This document shows, one piece after another, positions 21,601-29,772 of a stretch of DNA of 64,000 nt. A model generated the notes under the pieces. It did not search any database, was not told the origin of the DNA, and worked only from the letters and a program-made list of their open reading frames with translations. Where the stretch lies: contig JASFXZ010000034.1 of the NCBI GenBank assembly GCA_032209605.1, positions 6,965,768 to 7,029,767 of the forward strand, given 5' to 3'. Both the position numbers and the translations under genes were made by a program. Within the stretch, counting starts at the first letter, position 1. Every line of letters begins with the position of its first letter. This DNA comes from Mactromeris polynyma (Eukaryota; Mollusca; Bivalvia; Venerida; Mactridae).

Positions 21601-22853
21601 CAACACACAAATGCCATGCGTTCAGCATGCTTAGTACACTTGCACCAGCTACAGTCAGTTCGTACATATACGCGTATACAGTAGATGCCTCGAACAGGTA
21701 GATGGCTCGAACTAATTGCTCGGTCCGACGGCAGTTCGAAATTTTACTGTAGTTCATAAAAGGTTTAAACAAAACTTAAATGTTCTGAAAAAGTAATAAT
21801 TTAGTCTTTGGTTTTTTTATACAAATTTGATTTGTAAGTTGAATAAAAGGTTGTATTAAATGACAAATAAGATCAGATTAGTTTGATCAGAACATTATGA
21901 TAATTGTTCACCTCTCCTCTGATAGAGCTCTTTGAAGCAGATTGGACCATTTCTTCACAACAGCCTCTGATAAGTGATATATCAAAATATGATTTGTTTT
22001 TTTTGTGTGGATGATAAATATGGCTGTAAAAAGTAAAAGTAGTGTTTATTTATCATAGTGTAACCCCTATTTAAAGGGCCAGCCATTTCTGACTTATGAG
22101 ACACCTACTTTCTGAGCACATTGACTTCCCGATTCCTATCCTTTAATGCCAGGCACCAGGCAGGTAGGCATACGGTAACCATTATTTAACTATAGCTGGT
22201 GACTCACCAACCGGCCATATCAGAACGAACCCCTACCAGGATTTGAACCTTCGACCTCCTGCTCCGAAGGCTGATGCCTTTACCACTCGGCCACGGAGAT
22301 GGTTTGCTGAAAGCACTAATTCATTATTTGTATTATCAGCCAGCTACATGTAGTGATAGGAATATGTAATTTACAATCTTGATTTTCAACAACCTCATAT
22401 TTCAGTATGGAGGAATGTGATGCCTTGTGTACCAAGCTTGCGATAATGGTGAATGGAAACTTTGTCTGTTTGGGTAGTCCACAGCATCTGAAGAACAAAT
22501 TTGGCCATGGATACACTTTATTCTGTAGAATGGGACTTGACGAATCGGGAAATGCAGCCAGCAGTCAACCATTGGCTCAGTTTGTTCAAAACACTTTCCA
22601 AGGTGCTACGGTGTTTGATGATAACACAGGCTATGTTCATTTCAAGATTCCAGATGATAATGCTAGATTAGGGCAGATATTTGGTGTGATGGAAGCCCTC
22701 AAAAAGCAGTATAATGTAGAGGACTACTCTGTACATCAGACATCGTTGGAACAAATATTTCTTATGTTTGTTCAGAACCAGATTCCACCAGCTGAAGGCA
22801 AACCTAGCTGCTGTGCTCGTTGTGGTTGCCTTTGTTTTGCACTGTGTTGTTGA
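443..22853 (+). CDS. ABCA3-like ABC transporter, 3' part of a multi-exon gene
   Basis: Sixteen exons join in frame into about 1256 codons ending at a TGA. In visible-residue numbering: end of membrane half 1 (1-60), first ATPase domain (about 90-320, Walker [10 protein letters not shown], signature LSGGQ, Walker [15 protein letters not shown]-loop TTHFMDEAD), linker (about 320-440), second membrane half (about 450-900, one TM near the start and a TM cluster at 590-780), second ATPase domain (about 920-1140, Walker [11 protein letters not shown]-loop CPQFDALID, signature [10 protein letters not shown], Walker [15 protein letters not shown]-loop ISHS). This order and the CCG/QCCG-type regulatory motifs fit subfamily A, closest in my reading to ABCA3 (lipid export into lysosome-related organelles); the substrate here is inference. 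Human ABCA3 has about 1700 residues, so roughly the first quarter lies upstream. All exon phases agree. A cysteine-rich tail ([13 protein letters not shown]) ends the protein. Confidence 0.93.
971..2345 (+). repeat. 32-bp minisatellite, about 43 copies, in an ABCA intron
   Basis: The unit contains cttatactgtagatgttgat followed by gtgcttacacca, with few substitutions (gctgttgatg, gatgctgatg, acatcac variants). Variant units recur in blocks, as expected from unequal exchange or slippage. Confidence 0.97.
2378..3185 (+). repeat. Second 32-bp minisatellite, about 25 copies
   Basis: The unit is cttcatgctttgtcctacac plus attgtcatatat. It starts about 30 bases after the preceding array, is unrelated in sequence, but has the same 32-bp period. 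All three forward frames stay open because no stop falls in the unit. Confidence 0.96.
3500..3692. mobile_element. 193-bp MITE, copy A (TACAGTCAAACCTGT ends)
   Basis: Ends TACAGTCAAACCTGT and ACAGGTTTGACTGTA form an inverted repeat of about 28 bases with small differences; internal 'aagaccacc' motifs also repeat. A nearly identical copy of the same length lies at 60520-60712. TA at both ends suits Tc1/mariner-type insertion. Confidence 0.9.
3710..3841 (+). CDS. ABCA exon 2 (linker before ATPase domain 1)
   Basis: The acceptor is tttcag; the exon starts PKFWCGSK, matching the aromatic-WCG stretch of ABCA3-type proteins, and ends ISAQHLRM at a weak donor (gtcaga). Phase 0 at both ends. A 193-bp MITE ends only 17 bases upstream of this exon. 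Confidence 0.85.
4121..4238 (+). CDS. ABCA exon 3 (Walker A of ATPase domain 1)
   Basis: Acceptor ttgcag, donor gtgagt. It encodes [11 protein letters not shown] and the P-loop [10 protein letters not shown], then SMLTG; phase 0 to 1. Confidence 0.92.
4639..4793 (+). CDS. ABCA exon 4 (Q-loop of ATPase domain 1)
   Basis: Acceptor tttag, donor gtactg. It encodes FMKPSGGTA and the Q-loop [11 protein letters not shown], then [12 protein letters not shown]; phase 1 to 0. Confidence 0.9.
5125..5247 (-). mobile_element. Degenerate tRNA-derived SINE
   Basis: On the minus strand it shares the tRNA-like 3' half, the gtaaccatt flank and the ggccatatc block with the better copy at 22165-22300. Confidence 0.6.
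5308..5483. mobile_element. Short inverted-repeat element with poly-C tract
   Basis: Ends CAAGCGCGGATCCAG and CTGGATCCGTGATTG are inverted repeats with two to three differences. Inside are ggggtcc-type motifs and a run of more than 20 C. Confidence 0.65.
5568..5723 (+). CDS. ABCA exon 5 (signature motif of ATPase domain 1)
   Basis: Acceptor tcag, donor gtgatt. It encodes LKGCPSG and the ABC signature [17 protein letters not shown]; phase 0 to 0. Confidence 0.92.
6134..6344 (+). CDS. ABCA exon 6 (Walker B and H-loop of ATPase domain 1)
   Basis: Acceptor ttttag, donor gtaatt. It encodes [17 protein letters not shown], the H-loop [18 protein letters not shown] and the [12 protein letters not shown] motif typical of ABCA regulatory regions; phase 0 to 1. 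Confidence 0.93.
6700..6949 (+). CDS. ABCA exon 7 (regulatory region after ATPase domain 1)
   Basis: Acceptor catcag, donor gtagaa. It encodes [15 protein letters not shown] through TTMEEVFLR, a strongly conserved ABCA ending. Its 3' end and donor are copied once more downstream at about 6999-7060. Confidence 0.9.
6999..7060 (+). repeat. Duplicate of the exon 7 3' end with its splice donor
   Basis: About 60 bases of the exon 7 end and intron start (about 6912-6973) recur here about 87 bases downstream with one or two differences, including the cttag/gtagaa junction. If the second donor were used, the retained 86 bases would add an immediate in-frame TAG, so it looks like a decoy or a premature-stop isoform. 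Confidence 0.85.
7361..7485 (+). CDS. ABCA exon 8 (inter-half linker)
   Basis: Acceptor tacag, donor gtaagt. It encodes a polar stretch starting [13 protein letters not shown] and ending SPRVT, as expected for the poorly conserved linker; phase 2 to 1. Confidence 0.85.
7895..7935. promoter_or_regulatory. Cluster of palindromic factor sites inside an ABCA intron
   Basis: Within 41 bases lie a perfect 16-bp palindrome ATTTCACTAGTGAAAT, a CACGTG E-box and a TGACGTCA CRE/ATF site, next to a CpG-rich stretch. This could be an intronic enhancer or promoter, or part of an old repeat. Confidence 0.4.
8167..8507 (+). repeat. 28-bp minisatellite, about 12 copies
   Basis: The unit is aaatcatccgtttctgctgt plus tatgtcat, with an alternate form carrying cagctg in place of catccg. 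It sits in the intron between exons 8 and 9. Confidence 0.95.
8834..9014. mobile_element. 181-bp MITE-like element, TACAGT ends
   Basis: It starts TACAGTATGACCTCATTAAT and ends GATTTTACTGTA, with internal inverted 'aataagacca' and 'tggtcttattattgag' motifs. TA lies at both borders. Confidence 0.65.
9369..9774 (+). CDS. ABCA exon 9 (first helix of membrane half 2 and extracellular loop)
   Basis: Acceptor ttccag, donor gtgcct. After GFNQGLRKY it encodes a basic stretch (KKFIHSHRN), one strong helix ([18 protein letters not shown]) and the start of the large extracellular loop; phase 1 to 2. Confidence 0.87.
10313..10908 (+). CDS. ABCA exon 10 (membrane core of half 2)
   Basis: Acceptor ttccag, donor gtaaga. 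The longest visible exon: the end of the extracellular loop, then at least three to four helices, including [20 protein letters not shown] and the conserved cytosolic [15 protein letters not shown]; phase 2 to 1. Confidence 0.9.
11331..11750 (+). repeat. Tandem duplication (about 240 bp) plus 18-bp repeats in ABCA intron
   Basis: The block containing 'gactttagagccag' and 'tgcattgaatgtac' occurs at about 11360-11450 and again at 11610-11690. The second copy is followed by three short 'gacggaatttgaccct' repeats. A T17-type run lies just upstream at 11221. Confidence 0.8.
11844..12017 (+). CDS. ABCA exon 11 (helices of half 2)
   Basis: Acceptor ttacag, donor gtgagt. It encodes [29 protein letters not shown] and a Cys-rich end CDNQKCRNG; phase 1 to 1. 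Joining directly to exon 12 keeps the frame, but family members usually carry some extra residues here, so a small exon may be unseen in the 1.9-kb intron. Confidence 0.82.
12683..12770 (+). repeat. 13-bp AT-rich short tandem repeat
   Basis: The unit taaatatatatag is repeated about six to seven times. Confidence 0.9.
13590..13785. mobile_element. Palindromic dispersed repeat with 'aagggagagaac' motifs
   Basis: Inverted arms carry ttatctccctttttcc and the reverse (ggataaagggagagaac). The same family, on the other strand, is at 27155-27300. It occupies the intron just before ABCA exon 12. Confidence 0.65.
13917..14176 (+). CDS. ABCA exon 12 (last helix of half 2; ends at a repeated splice donor)
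   Basis: Acceptor tttcag; the end shown is the first of 24 equivalent donors (AAA/gtaagt). It encodes [15 protein letters not shown], a helix ([15 protein letters not shown]) and a linker ending SDSLILK, which joins in phase 0 to NVSKVY of exon 13 exactly as in the family. Which donor is used cannot be told from DNA; each later one adds nine residues without changing the frame. Confidence 0.85.
14177..14797 (+). repeat. 27-bp minisatellite of repeated 5' splice sites, open in frame
   Basis: Twenty-three tandem copies of a 27-bp unit that begins gtaagtaccgactcact and ends actcaaa. Each unit repeats the end of exon 12 and the intron start, so every copy ends with AAA/GTAAGT, a strong U1 match. 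Read through, each unit encodes VSTDSLILK (variants with N, A, G, Q or L), with no stop in all 23 copies. The frame is that of exon 12. Confidence 0.95.
14803..15375 (+). repeat. 23-bp minisatellite grown from a MITE end
   Basis: It opens TACAGTGCAACCTCTCTAGA, a MITE-like terminus abutting the 27-bp array. From about 14845 the unit gagaggttattgtgttggttg tt repeats about 23 times with gtct and gtat variants. No intact opposite end is seen. Confidence 0.85.
15767..15967 (+). CDS. ABCA exon 13 (Walker A of ATPase domain 2)
   Basis: Acceptor ttcag, donor gtaggt. It encodes [16 protein letters not shown], the P-loop [13 protein letters not shown] and [12 protein letters not shown]; phase 0 to 0. 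Confidence 0.93.
16152..16589. mobile_element. 438-bp hAT-like non-autonomous element with 8-bp target duplication
   Basis: Flanked by perfect direct repeats GTTTTTAC (16144-16151 and 16590-16597). Ends TAGGGATGTCA and TGACATCACTA are inverted repeats. The inside is rich in attcgaatattc palindromes. An 8-bp target duplication is the hAT signature. Confidence 0.85.
16844..17707. mobile_element. 864-bp MITE carrying a 32-bp tandem array
   Basis: Flanked by perfect 8-bp direct repeats GCAGTGCT (16836-16843 and 17708-17715). Both ends carry ggacaaaaccccctcc in opposite orientation. Inside, about 22 copies of a 32-bp unit (aaaattcatgaaggggattt tgtccaccttgt) fill 16930-17640. It sits in the intron between ABCA exons 13 and 14. 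Confidence 0.85.
17825..18260. mobile_element. 436-bp MITE-like element
   Basis: Ends AGGTCACGTTCAT and ATGAATGTGACCT are inverted repeats with one difference. The target duplication is unclear. It contains a GC-richer middle. Confidence 0.6.
18485..18672 (+). CDS. ABCA exon 14 (Q-loop of ATPase domain 2)
   Basis: Acceptor catag, donor gtaaaa. It encodes [32 protein letters not shown] and the helical subdomain; phase 0 to 2. Confidence 0.92.
19053..19475. mobile_element. 423-bp MITE with internal 25-bp array
   Basis: Ends TACCGAATATTCCCTAATAA and the matching inverted end (GGGAATATTCAGTA) differ at few sites. Between 19083 and 19305 a purine-rich unit, cattatattttgagaaggag plus gggg, repeats about nine times. 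Confidence 0.85.
19978..20379. mobile_element. 402-bp MITE with 35-bp inverted ends near ABCA exon 15
   Basis: The first and last 35 bases are inverted repeats with one difference, starting TAAGGCCATGCCAAATTG and ending CATGGCCTTA. TA borders suit a Tc1/mariner-type target. It ends 43 bases before exon 15, so it replaces much of the normal branch-point neighbourhood. Confidence 0.88.
20423..20593 (+). CDS. ABCA exon 15 (signature, Walker B and H-loop of ATPase domain 2)
   Basis: Acceptor tttag, donor gtttgt. It encodes [33 protein letters not shown] and VVLISHS; phase 2 to 2. A 402-bp MITE ends 43 bases upstream of the exon. Confidence 0.93.
20995..21751. mobile_element. 757-bp MITE-like element with 'ctcgaaca' repeats
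   Basis: Ends TACAGTAAAACTTCGAA and TTCGAAATTTTACTGTA are inverted repeats with one difference. Near both ends the motif ctcgaacag recurs. No coding exon is seen inside. Confidence 0.8.
22165..22300 (-). mobile_element. tRNA-derived SINE (Ser/Leu-like head)
   Basis: The minus strand reads GTGGCCGAGTGGTAAAGGC (box A-like), then GGTTCAAATCCTGG (box B-like), like a class II tRNA head, followed by body sequence shared with 5125-5247. It lies in the last ABCA intron. Confidence 0.72.
22406..22853 (+). CDS. ABCA exon 16 (terminal exon with stop)
   Basis: Acceptor ttcag. It encodes [17 protein letters not shown], the [14 protein letters not shown] motif, the [18 protein letters not shown] regulatory segment and a Cys-rich tail before TGA. 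No classical AATAAA is obvious in the first 100 bases downstream. Confidence 0.93.
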
Positions 22854-23145
22854 ACATATGATGATTTTTTATAATTTTGAATGGTTAATCAGTAAATTTC
22901 TTACTAATTTAAATGTTCAATTCAATTCAATAGTTTATTTGTTATAGGCCACCAGCCCAAGACAACATATTATGTATAATATATGTAATATATATAACGT
23001 ACATGTTATGATAATGTCAACACAGGAAAAAACAACAACATTGTGAACAAAACATAATTCAAATCACAAATAAGTATAATTTTTTTGATAATACAATCAG
23101 GTATATGATATCAAAAGAAATGTAGCATTGTAAAATAATAATACG

Positions 23146-26100
23146 CCCGTCCCTAGATTTGCCACTTAATGCCACCTTTTTTCAATGGTGGAGTATTTAG
23201 ACAATTTTCCACCAAAAATGCCACCAAAATGCCACCAAAATGATGAAAATGGTGAAAAATTTGAGCAGGATGGTGGCAAAGATATTTTCCAGTAAATTCC
23301 ACCTTTTTTTCACTTAATGCCACCTAAGGGTGAAAAGTAGTGGAGTATTTAGACATTTTCCACCATTATGCCACCATTAGAGTGGCAAATTCATTTTCCA
23401 CTAGATGCCACTTATTTCCACCTATTGCCACCAAAAGGGTGGCAAGTAGTGGAGTATTTAGACATTTTTCCACTTAATGCCACTGCTATGGTGGCATTTT
23501 TATTTTCCACCAATTCAGACATTTTCCGCCTTATGGGTGGCAATAGCTGGAAATAAGTGGAAACTGGTGGAAACTGAGTGAAAGCCGTCCTGTACACTAA
23601 AAGAGAAGCATAAAACCAATTCATAAAACAATCCTTTTAATGATTTAATTTGTTTTACAATTTATAATACAGGAAACTTTCTGCTATCACAATCTAATAA
23701 CAACCCCTCAATTCATCATCTTCTTGTATCTTGATGGTTTCAGGAGGTGCCGAATCACCCTCCAGATTTCAGTCCTTGTGGTGGTTGACCCACTTCTCCA
23801 GCACACAATCTGTTAAAACAAAATTGATTTTATTTATAATTAGGATAATAGACAAGCATAAGCTTGTACAATTTCTATGTATAAACAAGGCAAGAAAATT
23901 ACTCTGTACCTTCAAAAGTTGTTGAAATAAGACTTTTACTAACTCACTAATGCTAATGTTATAATATATTAAAACAATTGTTTTGCTATAAAGATGATCT
24001 ACAGCATACATTTTTACAAACTTTCTAGTGCTTTCTTTATGTGAAAGTGATTAACTTAATTTTTGAGAATCTTCCCAATAGAGAATATCCCCAACAATAA
24101 ACTTTAATATATTACCTGATCAGCATTTTTAGCCACACTTGAAGAAATTGTTTCCTTGGTCACACTCATTCTGGTGTTTTCTACAAAACAGATTGGTACA
24201 ATTGTGTGAGAATAATTGACAGTCAATAAAGCAAATTACAATTTTTGTTTGAATATCATTTACTTGTCATAAGAAAAATAGATCATTCTGTTCTAAAACT
24301 ACTACCCGTATGACTTCACAGAATGAGTCCAAATAAATTTCTTTAAAATTCCTTACATTTCTGTTTTCAGTTGGTATGAAATTATTGGGAATAACGTTAC
24401 TTTCCATGTTAACAAGACAGCATAAAATGGTTAACAATAGTATGATAATTACCTGATCGTCATATTAGGTGTGTGGTCATTATTTTTGGTATAAGCAGTA
24501 CTTCATGATAAAACAAAGTTTTGAAAATTGAGTGTAGAATGTACTTTCTAATGCACGAATTTTGGGAATTTTCATTTTGCTGTCTAGTTGAAAAAATTGT
24601 TGTATGCATGGCCTGTGTTAATTAGCTCAATTTGTAACAAATAAATATGTATTAAGATCTTATTTACATATAAAAATCTTACCTGTGACTTTGATTATGA
24701 TCCTATTGTAGATCTTTATTCACCACATCATCCTGTTTTCACAAGGGTTTGAATGCCCTGAGCATTTCCGATTTTTGTCATTTATGTAAATTGATTTACA
24801 GCACTTAGAAGGAGATATTTTCCAGGAATAAAATAGAATTAGATATATTCCCACTGAATCAAGAAAACACAGGTCACTGCATGCTTAAAATGCAGACAAT
24901 TACAATTTGATTCTGCTGGCAGTTTAGACCATCAGTCCACAAGCAGACATTCAAATGCCCATTGTATAAAATTTGAAAGTTCAGCAACGGATTTTACACC
25001 TGATGTACAGAACAGTCCATTCAATATGTCTGGTGAAATTCCCTTCTGTGAATCCATTAGAAAAATCACACTATATGGTTATAATTATGCGTTTATAAAA
25101 AGGACGAAAACATGATCACAAAAAAGGTTTAGTGAAGTAAAAGACAACATTTGATCCAAGTTGGTCTTATTCTTGGCATCAGTAATTATTGGTTTCTGCC
25201 CTTCATCACAAAATGGATTGACCCCAAAGATCCCAAGCCAAAGGCTTATCAGATTACTCAAATTACTAGGGAGGTGCAATTGAGGGTGATTGGTGTCAGT
25301 TGGCCATTAGTCTTATCAGTTCACACAACCAAACAGTGTTCTGATCCTACCAGTTTTGTTACACTCACCTTATGGAACCCCAGCTGTTCTCTGTTAATTG
25401 TTTATTTATTGGACTTCAGGAATGTGGTTGTGAATGAATGAATTTCTATTTATTTTGGTTCTTTATCTACAGTTTCATACGATGTAGATGTATGATACAT
25501 TAATTAGCAAAATAGAATTTTCTTGAATAAAGAACATACAACTCTTGAAAATATAGCTACAAAGATGTTACATACACATATCCCGATGATTTTAGTCATA
25601 AAAAATGTTTTAACCCAAATTCAGTGAGATGATACATTTATTTCTCCAAAATTATCTCGAATTATATGTGATAAGTTTCATTGAAGAACCTGACATTATA
25701 TTGTGTACATGTTGCTCATCATGCCCCATGTCTGATGTTTCAATATACATTTTTTAATGTCCGTTAATACTCTGTTACATCTTATTATTGTGTCTATTAA
25801 ACGGTATAAAAAGTTCAGTTTCATTTTAGTTTATTTCACTGTTATATCCTCAGATTAAAACATGAAGTTAGAAATTCCACCCAAACAAAAAGTTTAAAAT
25901 TCCGCCTAGAAATAAATTCCAACTAGAATTTTTAGTTCTCCGCCCAGAATTTTTATAAAATAGTTGCAATGTGAGGCGGAATGGAACAGAATTTCTGATT
26001 CCTTCCCAATTCAGTTCCATTTCCGCCCAGAATTCGCGCCAATATTTTGTACCGGCTATACCCATATACGGTATAATTATGTCTTATCTATTTTTCTGTT

Positions 26101-26666
26101 AACATGTTACTTCTGAATTTAGATCAGTTTGCAGAGTTTTGATACTTGTAAATTAAAGTCAGTATAATTATGATACTTTGAATTTAACTTATGCTGCTAT
26201 TTTTTTTTTGCACTAAGACCTGAGTATTTAGAGAGGACTTTTAAACTTAAAGTACAATTCAACATATTTTTGATGAATAGTTCACTGGGTGCTTTTTTCA
26301 GTTTGAAGTACAAACCCTCCAATGCACAAAATTTTCTAAGTTTTTTTCCACTTATTTGCCACCCAGAAAATAGTTAGAGTTTTGCTTTTCCACTAAATGC
26401 CACTCATTTTCCACCTTCAAAATAAACTAAGTTCCATTTTACACCAATTTCCACCCTTTTGCCACCATGAAAAAGTCTATGTTCAAATTTCCACTTAATG
26501 CCACCTAAATGCCACTAAAGCAATGAGGCATTTGGTGGTAAATTTGCCACTTCAGTGGAGAAAGAGTGGAATTTTATCATATTCCAGCTAATGCCACCTT
26601 TTTTACACTTAATGCCACCCTTTTCGGTGGAAATAGCTGGCAAATAGTGGCAAATCTAGGGACGGG
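23146..26666. mobile_element. 3.5-kb DNA-transposon-like element with perfect 21-bp inverted ends
   Basis: It begins CCCGTCCCTAGATTTGCC and ends with the exact complement (GGCAAATCTAGGGACGGG). Just inside, both ends carry many imperfect 'ttccacttaatgccacc' blocks (23160-23580 and 26340-26650), like subterminal transposase-binding arrays. The centre holds small minus-strand exons (see 23708-24180), an unrecognised 97-codon plus-strand reading frame (25151-25441), and a 'ttccgccc' imperfect repeat block (25865-26050). No known transposase motif is seen. Target duplication is not clear. Confidence 0.8.
23708..24180 (-). CDS. Two small phase-compatible minus-strand exons of unknown protein
   Basis: Exon 24116-24180 (acceptor tgtag, donor gtaata) reads NTRMSVTKETISSSVAKNAD and a Q. 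It joins in phase 0 to 23708-23809 (acceptor aacag), which reads IVCWRSGSTTTRTEIWRVIR, continues basic (HLLKPSRYKKMM) and ends N-stop. The upstream exon must end in phase 1 and was not found. No family is recognised; location inside an inverted-repeat element suggests an element-encoded protein. Confidence 0.35.
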
Positions 26667-26667
26667 A

Positions 26668-26900
26668 ACCCACTTGCACGAAACCAGGGACAAGTAAAAT
26701 GACCATCGGACGAGTAAAAAATCCATTTTGTCAGCCCGAATGGGCAAGTCATGTTCGTGGTCTGGTATGACTAGCTTTTATCCAAGCTGTCACAAAAATT
26801 GATGACGTAGTACGCAATACTTTTGACTTGTTTTCATTTTTTGTCAATTGTGTTTGTGTAACAGCACTTTTCATCACCTATCGTTACTAGTCTTTGTTTC
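26668..26900 (+). mobile_element. Partial copy of the 'gggacaagtaaaatgacc' dispersed repeat
   Basis: It matches the first 230 bases of the element at 34663-35059 and starts immediately after the right end of the 3.5-kb element. The outermost inverted repeat is missing. Confidence 0.75.
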
Positions 26901-27154
26901 CGATTTAATATAAATTGTGAGAAGTTATATGAGATGTGTAACATTATGATATGTTCGTTGATATCAATCATGATTTTGTTTCTTGATTGCAATTATTATT
27001 CAATACATTCCAAATTGTAAACTAAATTATTTCTGCATATGTATTTATTAATATTCTACTGAATAATTCAGACCAGAAATATGTTGGTTTCACAGCAGAT
27101 TGTCATGAGTTCAGGTCTGACAAGCATTAGAATCCTTGCGCTATATATACATGT

Positions 27155-27300
27155 ACTATAGAAGGGATAAAGGGAGAGAACTCCAGACTGGATAAAGGGA
27201 GAGAACTTTAGACTGGATAAAGGGAGAGAACTTTAGACTGGATAAAGGGAGAGAACTCTGGACTGGGTAAAGGGAGATAACTCATGAGAATCTCCTGTGT
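27155..27300. repeat. 25-bp tandem repeat within a dispersed repeat
   Basis: gataaagggagagaacttta plus gactg is repeated about five times, then aagggagataactcatgag and tctcctgtg, which match the 13590-13785 repeat inverted. Confidence 0.85.
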
Positions 27301-28503
27301 TTTGTATTGACAACTTTACAATTATAGCTCTGTCTGCTTGTATCTTTGTTGATACTATGTTGTTAAGACTAAATATTTAATGGTATTTAATAATGAGAAA
27401 TGCAATAAAAACATTTCTTATTTTTCATTCTATCTTGCTTAACTTTCTTTTCATTTTATTGAAAGTTTCTAAGTGAATTTTGGAATTGCAATATACATGT
27501 ATATGCCCTTTTTAGCTCAAGCAGTTTATTTTAATTATTTTTATGACTAACAATTGTTTAATGGTTTGTGTAGTAAAACTCATTATTTTAACAAATTGCA
27601 GGTGGCAGATAATTTATATATTCGATATATGTATGCTGATAAATACATGAAGGGTCGAAGTGAAACCCATCTTTCTGTCACTTGATTCATTTGCATACAG
27701 ACTAGTTTTGCATTCACCCATTGACATAGAATGTGGGTGACTGGAATTTCACATTGCTTAACTCTCAAGTTCATAATTATATATTAGTGTAACAAATGTG
27801 TAAATATCACCGGAAATTAGCAATATTTATAATCATGTACCTTAAAACGCACCATTTCATAATTGTATTATTTTACTCTATTTAAATGCTTTGTTGGAGA
27901 TGCATGTTATACATGTATACATATTGCGCAATGTATAATGAAGTTAACAGAATAATAAAATAATCTATAATATCATTGTGTCATTTTTTAGCTTGACTTT
28001 TGGAAGAATTGGGGAGCTATCGTACTTGCCCAGGGGTCAGTATTGAGTACTTGATTGCAATTGATATTTCAGACAAAACAATAAAGTTGTTGTTGAAAGG
28101 AATTGAAATTATCAGTGAAAGTGATGAGAGACATTTGGGATATTACACATAATACAATCAGACTGCAGTTATTGATGTGAATGTCACTGTACGTGCCTTT
28201 ATGCTGTTTTGTTCCTTATTGAATTATCTCATGAGATGGTTGATCAAATGCCAATATTTATTAAATCATAAATATGTTTCTAATGATATGCTCTAAAGTT
28301 GAACATTTTGCAGAAATGTCAATTGGCTGCAATAAAACAGAATACATAAAATATCAATATTCATTCTACAATTACATACAAAAGGATTTTGCTTTAAACA
28401 ACATTTCCATGAAATGTAATTAAGTACACCTGTGTCATAAATATGCAGGTATATTAAATTAATGCAGCTACACACTACATTTTTTACTTCTATGTTATAT
28501 AAC
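27301..28503. other. AT-rich intergenic sequence, no gene recognised
   Basis: No convincing exon, RNA gene or repeat boundary is seen. Confidence 0.5.
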
Positions 28504-28558
28504 AAGGGAGGCAAATCCTACTAATAATTGCTGTAAGACTGTAGCAGTTGTCTCCCTT
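28504..28558. repeat. Short inverted repeat (aagggaggcaa hairpin)
   Basis: aagggaggcaa and ttgtctccctt form a hairpin-like pair, a small MITE remnant. An 80-codon reading frame after it (28548-28790) matches nothing I recognise. Confidence 0.5.
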
Positions 28559-28799
28559 ACAAGACATACAAACCAGTCCGTGTTTCTGTATAGATACAAC
28601 AACGGTACAAACATTAGCTATTTATGGTCAACGACTGACAATATCACCACCTGTTGATTTATTTACGACAGAAATACTAAAACAAAACGCACAAACAAAA
28701 GAAAACCTTAATGAACAGCCATTTTATTGTGATCACACCGTCCCAGGTTTGCCAGGAAATATAGGTTCGTGGTATCAGGAGATAAAATAAGCACAGGAA

Positions 28800-29546
28800 A
28801 TTATCTGTTTGTGGATATATTGTTGGTCGCACGAGAGCTTTGTAGTAAATGCTATATGCTTATCATATAACTATATGTCATTAAGTATTGCTTCCGTATC
28901 TTTATATCTTATCTCGCACACCCTGGAAAACTACGTGAAAGACTGGATACTGGGTTTTATCTTGATTTGAATGTAAGAGTTGTCTTTCTTGACGTAAACA
29001 AACATGGCGCCGAATCGTGACAAATAATGAAAGTCTGTGGAAAAAAACTCCAAAAAGGTCCAAATACGGAAGAGAATTCAACAAACGATGTTACATATTG
29101 GATGAACTTACAACAGTGAAGACATGTGCGCAGTTTTAAAGCGTGACACTTCGGATTAATCTCTGTAGATTAAATTTTGACGACAGAGAATGAAACTGTG
29201 AAAGCAATAAATATAATTTAGAAATAGAAGGGAGATAGACTCCAGTTTATCGATGTCGACCTGCTGATACAGGTCCCAGTTTCAGGTAAATTGTGGTCTA
29301 TATAACTGATTATGTATTGTTATGTTGCTTCAAAGCTGTGCTGGGTGTTTGATTGCCAAATGTATGTTCTATGCCTGCAAATATGAGAACTGAAAAAAGC
29401 TAAAAAAAGAAAAAGCCTTGAGATATCGGGTACTGGGGATCCTATGTGCATCTACGGTGTCAGGTACATGTAAAATTACCTTATTGAATCAATTTATGCC
29501 GTCCATCAATGATTTTTTGTTTCAATTTTACTGCTGTTTCCCCTAG
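28800..29546. other. Sequence left of the Mutator-like element
   Basis: It includes a CpG-containing aaacatggcgccgaatcg segment near 29005, which could be a fragment of a promoter or 5' UTR. No exon can be supported. Confidence 0.4.
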
Positions 29547-29555
29547 CAAAAAAAG

Positions 29556-29670
29556 GGTTGTCAGACGTTTCACCCCCAAGTCGTTTCACCCCAAGACGTT
29601 TCACCCCCAAAATGGGAGTGAAACGTCTAAGTAATATTATCACATTGAAGACGTTTCACCCCCAATATAA
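29556..29670 (+). repeat. Left inverted-repeat end of the Mutator-like element
   Basis: Four agacgtttcaccccca-like blocks, one of them in reverse orientation (gggagtgaaacgtct), within about 115 bases. Confidence 0.85.
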
Positions 29671-29772
29671 ATATTATGAATAAGATATATAATGTAAAAT
29701 AGGAGATAACTGATCAAGAGGAAATTAATGAAACATCAATGGCTGATGAGCCACTGTCAACTACAATCTTGA

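Noticed and set aside
25151..25441. 97-codon plus-strand frame inside the 3.5-kb element as a transposase
   Set aside because: It has no catalytic motif or known domain, and the only phase-matched exons in the element are on the other strand.
28548..28790. 80-codon plus-strand frame
   Set aside because: It begins inside a small hairpin repeat and has no family likeness or convincing splice partners.
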